A stretch of DNA of 64,000 nucleotides from Symbiodinium microadriaticum (taxonomy: Eukaryota > Sar > Dinophyceae > Suessiales > Symbiodiniaceae): positions 134,551 to 198,550 of the forward strand of contig LSRX01000478.1 in NCBI GenBank assembly GCA_001939145.1, read 5' to 3'. Both the position numbers and the translations under genes were made by a program. The notes below the pieces were generated by a model. It was given only the letters and a program-made list of their open reading frames with translations, was not told the DNA's origin and did not search any database. The number at the start of each line of letters is the position of its first letter. The stretch's first letter is position 1. This document shows positions 10,226 through 19,458 of this stretch, piece after piece.

Positions 10226-10370
10226 AAGGTAGGTCGAGAGTCTACCTTAACCTACCAAAAACCATTATTTTTGTAGGTTCTGATTCTAAACCATAATATG
10301 GGATTGGTAGGGATAGGGACCCTTCAAAACAGTAGGTGCTGGTGGGTTGAGGTAGGTCTAGAGTCTAGGG
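10226..10370. mobile_element. palindromic repeat with GTAGGTTCTG/CTACCAAAAACC arms
   Basis: Complementary arms around ACCTACCAAAAACC and GTAGGTGCTGGTGGGTTGAGG. Related sequence occurs at about 13108-13222 and 54660-54725. Borders uncertain. Confidence 0.45.
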
Positions 10371-10427
10371 TAACATGTCTATATTCAGACTGAGGGAGGA
10401 TCAATAAACAGGGTTTAGGACTCCGTA

Positions 10428-10568
10428 CCCAGACCCCCGGAAGGATCTAGAAAGTAGAACCCCTCATTTGGGACCCTATATTACTAAAGGCTGGTTTATA
10501 GGAAATATATCATACTTCCCATAGTTTAGGGTCCCGAAGGTACTGCAGGATTTATATCATCAAGAGTA
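10428..10568. mobile_element. half family A joined to half family B
   Basis: A-left (10428-10502) breaks off at TTTATAGGA and continues as B-right, ending ATATCATCAAGAGTA. A recombinant or deletion junction between two nested elements. Confidence 0.65.
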
Positions 10569-10668
10569 GTTCCCACAAAGCTCGCCTTGTCGCAGTGATT
10601 GTGCAGGGCATAGGGTTTAGGGTTGAGGCCCGTAGACTCTAACATTGGGTGCCCCATGTTTCCTGCAG

Positions 10669-10761
10669 CCACTCGTGGCTCCTGTCCGGCCGAAGTTTCC
10701 TTTCACAGCGGCCCCTGTTCGAAATGAAGTTTGCGGCTTGCCTCCTATATACAGCTTTGGG
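10669..10761 (+). CDS. exon-like island
   Basis: Follows CTGCAG (possible acceptor) and reads LVAPVRPKFPFTAAPVRNEV followed by CGLPPIYSFG, then runs into CCCTAAA. Proline-rich. Family unknown. Confidence 0.33.
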
Positions 10762-10936
10762 CCTAAACCCTGAACCCTAAACCCCCTAAACCCTAAACCC
10801 TGAACCCTAAACCCTAAACCCCCTAAACCCTAAACCCCCTAAGCCTAGGGTGTAGGGTTCGCCTTGAGGTTCGGCTGTAGGGTTTGGCATTGTTTTGGGT
10901 TGGCTACTTGAAGAAGATTTCATAAATATAAGTATG

Positions 10937-11041
10937 TACGGTTGATGATATAAATCCTGCATTACCTTAACGACCCTAAACTATGGGAATTACGGTATAT
11001 TCCTTATTATGGGTAATGCAGGATTTCGATCATCAACAGTA
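10937..11041. mobile_element. family B palindromic element
   Basis: TACGGTTGATGATATAAATC to GATCATCAACAGTA, about 105 bp. Confidence 0.82.
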
Positions 11042-11187
11042 GGGCCCTTATAATAGTAGCCCTCTTATAAGCAGTTCCTCCATGGAGGCATACCCAAGGT
11101 TTAAGTTTTGGAGTTTTGGGAGCTGCTGGTCACCGCACGATGAATCAAGAACCCTTCCAAAAGCTTCAAATCCTAGGTCGTATTAGG

Positions 11188-11281
11188 GGGACCCTTAAAG
11201 GGGACCCCTTCTTAAGCCTACTTAGGGCTCTCTTAAAAGGGGGCCTTATTGAGAGGGACTATATCCCCAAGGGTCCCCCAA
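11188..11281. mobile_element. family Q repeat
   Basis: Shares GGCTCTCTT, CCTTATTGAGAGGG and ATATCCCCAAGGGTCCCC with 52726-52822. Confidence 0.5.
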
Positions 11282-11369
11282 CTAAAACACTGTAAAGCCT
11301 ACTTTTTCGGGACTCGTGTATACAGAAATTCAAATTAAGGAGCCCTAACAAGTAAGGTTCTCCTGGGTT

Positions 11370-11515
11370 NAAACCCCTGAACCCTAAAGCCCTTAAACCC
11401 CTAACCCCTAACCCCTAAACCCCTAAACCCCTAAACCCTATACCCGACCCTAAACCCCCTAAAGCCCTAAACCCTAAACCCCTAAAGCCCTAAAGCCCTA
11501 AGCCCTACCTGGACC
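11370..11515 (-). repeat. CCCTAAA tract starting at a single N
   Basis: The N at 11370 sits exactly where unique sequence changes to CCCTAAA, which may be an assembly join. Confidence 0.85.
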
Positions 11516-11640
11516 CCAAAAGAACCTACCTCTTTAGGGTTCCTTATTCTAGTTGCTTAATATAAGTCTTTAGGGTTCCTTATTATAGTTGCTTAATATA
11601 AGTCCTTAAAAAGGTAGGCTCTTTGGGTTAAGGTAAGCCC
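11511..11640. mobile_element. family H element with internal duplication
   Basis: Arms CCTGGACCCCAAAAGAACCTACC and GGTAGGCTCTTTGGG. The centre (TTTAGGGTTCCTTATTMTAGTT) is repeated in tandem. Confidence 0.65.
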
Positions 11641-11667
11641 TAAACCCTTTGGAAGGGCTCCCTCTAC

Positions 11668-11769
11668 CCTAAACCCTGAACCTTTTTAAGCCCTAAATCC
11701 CTAAGCCCTAAAACTCTAAACTTACCCTATACCCAAAACCCCTAAACCCCTGAAGCCCCAAACCCTAAA
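11668..11769 (-). repeat. telomere-motif insertion between 23-bp repeats
   Basis: CCCTAAA-type repeats lie between two copies of a 23-24 bp sequence (11645-11667 and 11770-11793, sharing GGAAGGGCTCCCTCTAC). The right copy is in frame with the coding island that follows. Confidence 0.75.
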
Positions 11770-11770
11770 C

Positions 11771-11883
11771 CCTTTTGGAAGGGCTCCCTCTACTCGGCAG
11801 GCCCTCCTCGGCCTCGTGGCGGCCGCGGCCAACGCGAAGGGCGACTCTCCCGAATTCGACTCTTGGCTCGCACCCTGGGGGAT
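11771..11883 (+). CDS. exon-like island between two telomere-motif insertions
   Basis: Reads PFGRAPSTRQALLGLVAAAA followed by NAKGDSPEFDSWLAPWG. GC-rich, unlike its surroundings. Each end lies within a direct repeat that brackets a telomere-type insertion, so both neighbours look like inserted intron-like sequence. Family unknown. Confidence 0.45.
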
Positions 11884-11925
11884 TTAGGGTTTAGGGTTAC
11901 CCATGGAGTTTAGGATTTGAATTTT
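11884..11925 (+). repeat. TTTAGGG insertion between 18-bp repeats
   Basis: GCTCGCAYCCTGGGGGAT occurs at 11866-11883 and 11926-11943 with one mismatch. The insert opens with TTAGGGTTTAGGGTT. Confidence 0.75.
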
Positions 11926-12004
11926 GCTCGCATCCTGGGGGATCTATAGAGTTTAGCTTGGCGTTCTTCTGGTTGGCTCTTAGTTTCTATATAAACTACG
12001 TATA

Positions 12005-12127
12005 CCCCAGACCCCCGGGAGGATCCAAAAAGTAGATCCCTTAAGGTGGTTCCAAAAAAGAACCCTTTTTAGTAGGCAGGGTCCCAAATTGGGGGATCTA
12101 CTTTTTGGATCCTCCCGGGGGTGGGGG
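12005..12127. mobile_element. family A palindromic element
   Basis: CCCCAGACCCCCGGGAGGATC to GATCCTCCCGGGGGTGGGG. The last bases of the right end are worn. A left-half fragment follows at 12181-12265. Confidence 0.82.
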
Positions 12128-12722
12128 AATCGATAGAGTTTAGGGCTTCGGGGCATGATTCATGATCGGGGTCATGGTTTCCCAGATTTTTGGGAGGATC
12201 TAAAAACAGATTTATTGATGGAGGTTCCTATAAAGAGCCTGTAGTAGTATAGGGTACCCTAAAATAAGGTAAATAGCCCAATTAAGGGAGATGGAAAAGC
12301 TGCGGGTAGGTTTTGCGGGACGCAGAGTTTAGGGCTTTTGACCGTGGCTCATACGGGTTGAGGAACGACATATATTTTGGGGGATGAGCGATGAAGGGGT
12401 TGCGGATTAAGGACGTATGACAGGGCTTAGGGATTTGTATAAGTATAGGGCTTAGGGGATTGCGGGTTTAGGGGTTGGGTTGAGGCTGGAGTTTGAAGCT
12501 TTAGAACACGAGATCCGTTCAGGAAGCTCCTGGAAAGTAATTTGCTTAGCCTTTAGTTGCAGGCTTTGGGGTTGAAGGTCCTCGAATAGTATAGGTCCCC
12601 AATTTGGGGGGGGGGGGGGGGAATTCTGCTTTGCAGATCTCCAGGATGAATGGTATAGGTAGTATAGGTTTTCCAAATCAGGGGAACCTACTTTCTGGAT
12701 CCTCACGGGGGCCAGGCTTCTG

Positions 12723-13085
12723 AGAACTGCGAGCTGCGGACTGCTCCGCAGCGACTGAAGAGCAGTACACCAAGGGGGTGTGCTTCGTGAGGTCGCGATG
12801 CTTGCCGGACAACTCGGACGACCTTCCGATAGGGCGCAGCAGATGAGCGACATGTTTCAGATGCAGTGCGGAACGGCATGGCGCAAGGCCGAGGCACTCG
12901 CCCTCGCAGGCGGCCTCAGTTCCTACACGCAGAGTTGCAGAACCTGGCGAGTTCAGGGAATGCCAGGGCCGTGCCAGTAGCAAAAATCTGCTGGGGCATG
13001 GGCTTGCATGGGCAGCACCCCGAAGTGTACAGCCTGGCTCAATCTCGGGAGAGGTACAGTTGGGGAACCCAACAGAGACCCTGAC
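12723..13085 (+). pseudogene. GC-rich coding-like patch, frames broken
   Basis: Non-repetitive, GC-rich. One frame reads EEQYTKGVCFVRSRCLPDNS then stops; others continue with SDMFQMQCGTAWRKAEALAL and with RAVPVAKICWGMGLHG. The reverse strand also has a 143-codon frame. Likely a decayed gene or exons with small introns. Family unknown. Confidence 0.3.
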
Positions 13086-13281
13086 TTGGATAACCACATG
13101 CAACCCCACCTTGAACTACCGAAACCTATTTTTTGTAGGGCCCCTATGAATCATATTCATCATTATATTAGTCATATGTCAGGGCCTATAATAAGAACCT
13201 ACAACAAAGTAGGTCATGATAGTTTAGAGTAAACCCTAAACTTCCTCAACCCTTTCGTAGATCCTTCCCGGGTATGGACAC

Positions 13282-13365
13282 GAATCTACCACTGCGAAGG
13301 ACATCTCCTCCTTGGCGACATTGGCACAGTCCCTCTCCAAGACAGGCTGCTGCTTTGGGCTTAAG
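13282..13365 (+). CDS. exon-like island
   Basis: Reads ESTTAKDISSLATLAQSLSK followed by TGCCFGLK. An alternative frame starts at an ATG at 13275. Could belong to the same forward gene as the islands at 13.9, 14.5 and 15.2 kb. Confidence 0.35.
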
Positions 13366-13627
13366 TACTTTCGGGGTGTGGTTTTTGTTTGGGGTTTAGG
13401 GGTTTGGTTTTTTTTACTATAGGGGTTGTTTTTTTGGGGTCTAGGGTGTATTGGGTTTGGAGGGTGTGTTTTACCCTAAAATTGAAATCCTAAACCCTGA
13501 ACCTAAACCCTAAACCCTTTTAAACCCTAACCCCTCAACCCTTGGAGGGTGTGTTTTGGCTCTAGGGTTTATCTAGAGTTTAGGGTTCAGGATTCCAGAT
13601 TTCAAGTGTTTTTGTCGAAAGCCTTTA

Positions 13628-13778
13628 CCCAGATCCCCGGGAGGATCTAACCTATTGTACGAGATATTGCGAGGATCTAAAAATGTAGATCCTTAGTGGG
13701 GGTTCCTATAAAGGGCCTGTAGTAGTATAGGGTACCAAGTCAGGGGTGCTACTTTCTAGATCTTTCCGGGGGTTTGGG
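13628..13778. mobile_element. family A palindromic element, long variant
   Basis: Carries an extra stretch near the left arm (CCTATTGTACGAGATATTGC) with GAGGATCTA repeated on both sides. Confidence 0.7.
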
Positions 13779-13914
13779 CCCACATCCTAGTCCACAATTG
13801 TGTGGGAATGCGAGCTTAGGTACACTCCTTCCATCCAAGTAAGGGCCAGGTCAGCAACCCTGGAACCCCTCAAACAGGGTTTAGGGTTTAGGGCCTAGGG
13901 TTTAACTTCCCACA

Positions 13915-14007
13915 CCTTTGGAAGGTGGCATCGTGGAGACCGTAAACACCATCAAGGGCCTTGCCACTTGTCTGGCACGTGATGCAAAAGGGTTCAACAG
14001 AGTTTAG
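13915..14007 (+). CDS. exon-like island
   Basis: Reads PLEGGIVETVNTIKGLATCL followed by ARDAKGFNRV and a stop. Preceded by a TTTAGGG tract. Family unknown. Confidence 0.38.
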   Translation, partial: PLEGGIVETVNTIKGLATCLARDAKGFNRV

Positions 14008-14394
14008 TAGTGCAGGCTTCTGTCAGGGTCCTATATCGATGCTCTAGGACATTCTGGGGCGGTGAGGGGGGCGGGGGATTTTTGTCTGAGCGGGGGTGAA
14101 GGGTCCGAAGTAGCTAATATTTGAGTGTTCTGTTATTGTTGGTGTGTGCGTGTGGGCGCGTTGTAGGGTAAGAGTTTGTCAAGATTTCGGTGATGGTTTA
14201 TCAGTGCCTTTTGGAGGAAGGGCCTTGGCGAGTACGTTTCTGTACGACTCCACAAGAAGATCCCAGCTATGGCCGTTTTTTCGGACAGATCTTTTGACAT
14301 ACTAGCATGTGAGCACGAGATTCATGTTCACTGAGGATTGTATATGAGACATTCAAGAACACCCCAAAACCGATACCCGAAACGACCCTAAACT

Positions 14395-14511
14395 AGACCC
14401 CCGGCAAGATCTGGAAAGTAGAACCCATAATTTGGGACCCGATGCTATTACGGGGTACTTCATAAACCCCCCCTTAAGGCATCTACTGCTAGATTCTCCC
14501 GCGGTTCTGGG
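14395..14511. mobile_element. family A element, worn
   Basis: AGACCCCCGGCAAGATC to GATTCTCCCGCGGTTCTGGG. Ends 30 bp upstream of the next coding island. Confidence 0.7.
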
Positions 14512-14542
14512 AAACCCTAAGCCGCGCCAAACCCCGGTGAAG

Positions 14543-14646
14543 GTCACTGGCATGATGGAGAGCCTCTCTCAAGAAGCTGCCGCCGCCCAGTTGCTTGGCA
14601 GACCATCGGGCATCGACGAGAATGCTAGTCCTTTCGGATGCAGTTT
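14543..14646 (+). CDS. exon-like island
   Basis: After GAAG it reads VTGMMESLSQEAAAAQLLGR followed by PSGIDENASPFGCSF. One of the more convincing unassigned islands, lying between two family A elements. Confidence 0.4.
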
Positions 14647-14695
14647 TAGGGTGTTGGATTTCGGGCTTAATGTGTTCATTGCTGTTCTAGATGTT

Positions 14696-14815
14696 CCCAG
14701 ACCCCCGGAAGGATCTAAAAAGTAGATCCCCTAATTTGGGGCCCTAACTACTAAAGGGTATTTTATAGGAACCCCCTTAAGGGATCTACTTTCTGGATCC
14801 TCCCGGGGGTCTGGG
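14696..14815. mobile_element. family A element with 10-bp target duplication
   Basis: CCCAGACCCCCGGAAGGATC to GATCCTCCCGGGGGTCTGGG. TCTAGATGTT directly flanks both sides (14686-14695 and 14816-14825), which fixes the element's borders. Confidence 0.9.
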
Positions 14816-14847
14816 TCTAGATGTTGGGGTTGAACTTACCATGAACC

Positions 14848-14968
14848 CAGAGACTCCAAGATCCCTTAATTAAGGAATATACCTTAAATTATAATAGGAA
14901 CCCTAATAAGATTTAAGGTATCCCTAAACCCTAAACCCTAAACCGTGATATTGGAGTCTCTGGGAACT
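14848..14968. mobile_element. family D element with embedded CCCTAAA
   Basis: Ends CCCAGAGACTCC and GGAGTCTCTGGG, centre TTATAATAGGAACCC. Three CCCTAAA units (about 14932-14954) replace part of the right arm found in other D copies. Confidence 0.8.
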
Positions 14969-15029
14969 CGGGGTCCAGGGCTCCTCCCGGAGAGCCCCGC
15001 CCCGGCCTCCAAGCCCGAGACTGCCCGCA

Positions 15030-15165
15030 TAGGTTTAGGGTCCTTGGGGTTTTGGGGTTTTGGGGTTTGGGGTTTGGGGTTTTGGGGTTTTAGGGTTTAG
15101 GGTTGAGGTTTTGGGGTGTAAGATCTAGGGGTTTGAGGGTTTGGGGTTTAGGCGGGTTGTTGGGT
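15030..15165 (+). repeat. TTTTGGGG/TTTAGGG tract
   Basis: G-rich tract with TTTTGGGG as well as TTTAGGG units. Confidence 0.85.
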
Positions 15166-15169
15166 TTTG

Positions 15170-15373
15170 GGTTTAAGGCTTCGGTCCCAGACGGCGGATC
15201 TCTTTGAATGGCTCCTTAGTACAAGGTACCTCGAACCTCTCGGACTTACGCGGACGGGGCTTCAAGATTTGGGGATCATGGTCATCCTAAACCCTGCCTG
15301 GGAATGTGTCCTGAGGATGGGCCTGGCAAACAAGACGCTCTACGACACATGCAACACCAACAAGGCGGCTTAG
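15170..15373 (+). CDS. exon-like island
   Basis: Reads SQTADLFEWLLSTRYLEPLG, later NPAWECVLRMGLANKTLYDT, and ends in a stop at the border of a TTTAGGG tract. Family unknown. Confidence 0.3.
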   Translation, partial: GLRLRSQTADLFEWLLSTRYLEPLGLTRTGLQDLGIMVILNPAWECVLRMGLANKTLYDTCNTNKAA

Positions 15374-15417
15374 GGTTTAGGGTTTAGGGTTTACTACAGG
15401 GACATGAATAATTCGAA

Positions 15418-15475
15418 TAGGGTTTGGGGGTAGATTGTACCATAATTATGACAAGGAACCCCCAAAACCCTATTC
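15418..15475. mobile_element. family I short palindrome
   Basis: GGTTTGGGGGTAGATTGTACCATAATTATGACAAGGAACCCCCAAAACC type. Related copies at 21679-21742, about 41088-41130, 51219-51300 and 51335-51395. Confidence 0.55.
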
Positions 15476-15527
15476 TAACTATTAATACCCCTACATTACC
15501 CTAAACCCTAAACGGTTTAGGATTTAC

Positions 15528-15618
15528 CTGGGCCCTAAAGAGCCTACCTGTTTAGGGTTCCGTGTTCTGATTTCCTTATATAATTCCTTTAATTAAAAGG
15601 TGGGCTGTTGGGGGTTGA
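15528..15618. mobile_element. family H element
   Basis: ACCTGGGCCCTAAAGAGCCTACC left arm, worn right arm AAAAGGTGGGCTGTTGGGGG. Confidence 0.6.
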
Positions 15619-15850
15619 GGTCAATTTTAGGCGGCTGTGTGGCAGTGCTTTGCATAGAGTCCATGCCTGCCCAAAAATATCCTATGCAACTCACCACGGC
15701 ATCCAATGTCCCTTCTGTCCCTAAACCCTAAACCCTCAATCCTAAACCCTGATCCAATGTTCCTTCTGTCCATCCTTTGTGGGTCCTGGATATAGAATCG
15801 AACACGATCTTTTGGACCCTAAACCTGCAGAAGCTAAATTGCCGTTTTAA
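15619..15850 (+). CDS. coding-like region interrupted by a telomere-motif insertion
   Basis: One frame reads GGCVAVLCIESMPAQKYPMQ, then LTTASNVPSV. After the insertion it resumes with SNVPSVHPLWVLDIESNTIF. The repeated SNVPSV is the translated 20-bp duplication. A second frame is also open, so the true frame is undecided. Confidence 0.33.
15721..15751 (-). repeat. CCCTAAA insertion between 20-bp repeats
   Basis: ATCCAATGTYCCTTCTGTCC lies at 15701-15720 and 15752-15771 with one mismatch, flanking only CCCTAAA-type sequence. Confidence 0.82.
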
Positions 15851-15884
15851 TCCCTACTTGGAGGGTCGGCTTACTGGTAACTTA

Positions 15885-15971
15885 CCCTCAGGCTCTAAGG
15901 ACTCATATTTTAAGGATTTTGGGCCAGAAGACTCTATTATATAGGCTTTTGGGCTAGTTTGAGCCGTAGGG
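15885..15971. mobile_element. family E element
   Basis: Full length, about ten substitutions from the identical pair at 6.96 and 55.57 kb. A family C left-end fragment sits just upstream (15855-15875). Confidence 0.75.
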
Positions 15972-16340
15972 TTATAATCCACAATGACAAAAATGCTGTG
16001 CTTGTTTCCTAGTCAAAACCTAGGTACCTGGCTTAATACTTGGGTTATAAACACAGCAGTCCTTGGCTTCTAACAACCCCCTAAACGCCGAAATCCTACA
16101 CCTTAAGCCCCAATGAAGCCCCAATGAAGCCCCAAAAGCCCCGCACCCGACCCCCATGGCCCTGAAATCCTGCCCCCCCCCCCCGGCTTCCTCGGATTCT
16201 TTGTCTGCAACGACTGAATGAGTTAGGGTTTGGGGTTTAGGGTTTGGGGCAGGCCTGGATGCTGGCGGGCTTTGGTTTCTACAGAGACGGCCTTGTGGTG
16301 TCATGGCTCTGGGGGCCTGGAGTGCAAGTTCTGCAGTCCC

Positions 16341-16497
16341 TGAGGGTCCAAGTACCCAAATAGTAGGGTTTCAAAGTCCAAAAACCACTCAGAGTATTCA
16401 TTTTGGGACCCTAAACCCTAAACCCTAAACCACTCAGAGTATTCATTTTGGGACATTTTTGGGACTTAACTATTTGGGTACTCGGACCCTCTGGGAG
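16341..16497. mobile_element. family L palindrome split by telomere repeats
   Basis: Arms CTGAGGGTCCAAGTACCCAAATAG and CTATTTGGGTACTCGGACCCTCTGGG. The centre is split by the insertion at 16410-16426. Confidence 0.75.
16410..16426 (-). repeat. CCCTAAA insertion between perfect 28-bp repeats
   Basis: 16382-16409 and 16427-16454 are identical (core CCACTCAGAGTATTCATTTT) and bracket just 17 bases of CCCTAAA repeat. The cleanest case of the pattern in this window. Confidence 0.88.
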
Positions 16498-16570
16498 TAT
16501 TACCGGCGTGCAATGTGCGTTGACCAAAAAGAGACGTCTCAGACGAAGACGTGCGCACATGCAGATGGAG

Positions 16571-16690
16571 ATCCCAGAGACTCCATTATCCCTTAATTAA
16601 GGAATAAATATACCATCAACTATATTAGGAACCCTAGTAAGATTTAAGGTGTATTCCTTAATTGAGGGATATTGGAGTATCTGGGATTCG
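16571..16690. mobile_element. family D element
   Basis: CCCAGAGACTCCATTATCCC to GGGATATTGGAGTATCTGGG. Confidence 0.82.
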
Positions 16691-16855
16691 AAGGTCCTGT
16701 TCGGCGCGTATCTCGATAAAGCGGCGGAAGAGGTGGTTCGAGCAGCCAAGCTACGAGTAGATACTAGCAGCTGGGTCGAAGGGGCGGTAGTTCTACAGGA
16801 CCGGACCGTGGGACGCAACATCATGTCGAAAGACCCAAAGACATATAAACCTTAA
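16691..16855 (+). CDS. exon-like island
   Basis: Starts at the border of the D element and reads SKVLFGAYLDKAAEEVVRAA followed by KLRVDTSSWVEGAVV and a terminal KDPKTYKP before a stop. Family unknown. Confidence 0.33.
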   Translation, partial: KVLFGAYLDKAAEEVVRAAKLRVDTSSWVEGAVVLQDRTVGRNIMSKDPKTYKP

Positions 16856-17022
16856 ACCCCACATTTTATCCCGGACTCTATGCGGCTAATACCCAACCCC
16901 CCCAAACCCTATATACCCTAACCCTAGATCCCTAAAGCGCTTGAAAAGCCCTAGCGTTTCGAAACCCCCATAACTTCAAAGCCAGCCGCGGATCTACCTT
17001 TTTTAGATCCTCCCGGAAGGGC

Positions 17023-17147
17023 TACTTCGAGGGTCGGGGGTCTTAGTAAGTAGTTATTTTGCAGACTTGCAGACTTATAAGTATCATAACCCCAATTGGG
17101 ACCCCTTTTAGGGTACTTATCAGTCAAGTCCCCCGACCCTCCAAGTA
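17023..17147. mobile_element. family C element
   Basis: TACTTCGAGGGTCGGGGGTC to CCCCCGACCCTCCAAGTA. A family A right-end scrap (TTTTAGATCCTCCCGG) abuts the left side. Confidence 0.8.
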
Positions 17148-17284
17148 GGGGCCCTGTTATAAATCCTAAACTCGAACCCGTACATAAAGGACTCCGAAAA
17201 GGAGCCGTGAACCCTCAAGCCCGGAGACCCGAAAGCCCCAAACCCTAAAGCACTAAAGCCCTAAACCCTAGCCCCCAAACCCTA

Positions 17285-17370
17285 ACCCTACCGCTCTGAG
17301 GACTCACATTTTAAAGGCTCTTGGGGCAGAAAGACCACAAGGCTTTTGGGGCTATTTTTTTGAGCCTTAG
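17285..17370. mobile_element. family E element, diverged
   Basis: CCTACCGCTCTGAGGACTCAC to TTGAGCCTTAGG, with a small internal deletion. Confidence 0.6.
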
Positions 17371-17524
17371 GATGAATCAGGAATCCGAAGAGGAAACCTA
17401 AAACCTCTCAGTAGCTGAATGAGTACACTTAAAACTTTTTGGGATACTAGATCCCGCATAGAACTGACAGTGTACACTTTTTTTGTGCTTATGAACTCAG
17501 CAGCTAAACCCTGAAACCTCAAAT

Positions 17525-17627
17525 GGGTAGTTCTCTAAATTAGCATCCCTTCTTAGGTCCCCACAATAGTACTGCACCCTTATAAAAAGGACCCTAAAAG
17601 GGATCCTACCTTCAGAGATCTGCCCAA
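17525..17627. mobile_element. family F element
   Basis: GGGTAGTTCTCTAAATTAGC to TTCAGAGATCTGCCC. Confidence 0.72.
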
Positions 17628-17730
17628 ATAGGGTAAATCAGGGATCCGAAGAGGAAGCCTAAACCCTAAACCCTAAAACCTTAGATCCTCAACCCTAAGA
17701 CCTTAAATCCTAAACTCTAAAACCTTATGA

Positions 17731-17802
17731 GAGGCCGCAGCCATGGCTACAGTGGCCAAGTTGGAGGCTGCTGCCGGGAGCTCGGAGTCGGTTTTGTTGT
17801 AA
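17731..17802 (+). CDS. exon-like island with ATG
   Basis: Reads EAAA, then MATVAKLEAAAGSSESVLL and a stop. GC-rich patch between CCCTAAA and TTTAGGG tracts. Could be a first exon. Family unknown. Confidence 0.3.
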   Translation, partial: EAAAMATVAKLEAAAGSSESVLL

Positions 17803-17998
17803 GGGCTTTGGGTTTCGGGTTTAGGGTTCAGGGGCGTTAGGGTTTAGGGGCGTTAGGGTTTTTTGAGTGAGGGCTCCTTTAAAGGGTGTAGGGCTGTTCG
17901 GTTTCGGGGCTATTTTTTGGTGCGGTTTAGGCTATGCTAGGGGATGCTTCATCCGAACAGGTGTGTGCAAACTGAGACTTTTCAAAAAAAATAAAGGC

Positions 17999-18065
17999 TT
18001 GGCGTCCTTCTGGTTTGCTCTTAGGACTTTAATTTTTGGGTTGCTGTATAAACTAATTAGAAGGC
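17999..18065 (+). repeat. family P dispersed repeat
   Basis: GGCTTGGCGTCCTTCTGG ... TTAGGACTTTAATTTTTGGG ... TATAAACT. Related copies at 11956-11998 and 32683-32743. Confidence 0.6.
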
Positions 18066-18534
18066 GAAAAGTTTAACTTGTAGGAGGTGTTCAGAAGTCA
18101 GCCAGGGTAATAAAGGGGTCGAAAAGACTGAGCAGCTATCTTTCACACATGTTCGCTCCCTGTGTATGGACACCGGAAAACAACCTTACCTATAATAAAC
18201 TCCCCTAAGTGCGCATGTGCCCATATTTTTTGTTTATATGCGTCGGCCTTACCTTACAGCGGTTCTTAAACAAGTACTTTGCTGCCAGCAGGCACAGACT
18301 ACCCGAGTATATGAATCAATGAAACTTCCCTAAACCCAGAGTCCCTAAACCACTAGACTGTTCAACCCCCTCGACCCTAAATGCCCGTACTCTGGACCCT
18401 AAACACCCGCATGCTAAACTCCGAAACTCTGAACCATAAACCCCTGGGCACATGGAATTTCTGGGCACATGGACCTTTACCTTACAAGTATAGAGTAGGT
18501 ATCCTTTAACATTTCTGGGGTACTATAAACTCTG

Positions 18535-18672
18535 ATGGGTGTTTTTTGCTCCGAGGCTCCTGCTGACGCATCGCAGCCGCATTTGGCACTTAAAAGGGAG
18601 TCGGAATATTTTGTGTTGCAGTTTTCAAGCCAGAGGGCCTGCAACCCCACGACTCCATTATCCCTTAATTAA
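18535..18672 (+). CDS. exon-like island with ATG
   Basis: From the ATG it reads MGVFCSEAPADASQPHLALK then RESEYFVLQFSSQRACNP, and ends inside a family D element that supplies the stop. A true exon would end at the element border near 18650. Confidence 0.37.
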   Translation: MGVFCSEAPADASQPHLALKRESEYFVLQFSSQRACNPTTPLSLN

Positions 18673-18727
18673 AGACTACACCTTAAGGTATCTTCCTGAA
18701 TTAAGGGATCATCGGAGTCTCTGGGTT
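18652..18727. mobile_element. family D element, short
   Basis: CGACTCCATTATCCCTTAATT to GGAGTCTCTGGG with a shortened centre. Confidence 0.7.
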
Positions 18728-19189
18728 CTTGTCATTATTGAAGTCATAGTGCCAATCGTCATCATTGAGGTGCTGTCAAGATTATCCTGACAGTTTAGGG
18801 TTTTGTGGTGTTGGGGCATAGGGTTTAGGTTTTGGAGGTTTAGGGTTTTGGGGGTTTAGGACTTTTGGGTTTCGGGTTTTCTCCAGACCGTACAGTAACT
18901 GTTTCCTGAACCTTAAGAAACCCAGCCTTGTTGGGGTTCCTACATAATATGATTTCTTATATAAGCGGGGTCAGGTTAAGGCTCCCGTAAAAAGACGAAC
19001 CCTTTCGGAATGGTCTCTACAAGGAGGGTTGCAGCGCAGCCTGCACATGCGAGCAATAAACACAACGCCTAAACAATTAATGATACTATTCCTAGGCGTC
19101 CTTGTTGTAGTTTTAATCAGCATAAGAACACCCAATTTTAAAACCCTAGTCTACTCATTACAGGCCCTATATTTGCAGACAGTATACCC

Positions 19190-19300
19190 TGAACCCTAAA
19201 CCCTGAACCCTATACCCTAAACCCTGAACCCTAAACCCTGAACCCTAAACCCCGAAACCTTAAACCCTAAGCCCTAAACCCTAAACCCTAAACACTCAAA
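19190..19300 (-). repeat. CCCTAAA/CCCTGAA tract
   Basis: Alternating CCCTGAA and CCCTAAA units. Confidence 0.9.
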
Positions 19301-19400
19301 GTGCATCCGGCAGCCCCCACGGTTCCTCGTTGATACTTTGTCGGATTGCGCAGTTACCCAGGATTCTCCTTGTACCCTCAAAAAGGGGCAGAGGGTCCCC
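19299..19400 (+). CDS. exon-like island
   Basis: Reads KCIRQPPRFLVDTLSDCAVT followed by QDSPCTLKKGQRVP directly after the CCCTAAA tract. Family unknown. Confidence 0.33.
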
Positions 19401-19458
19401 AATAAAAAAGGGCCCCTAGGGTCGAATAGAGGGTAGAGTGGGTAGATGGAGGGTACCT

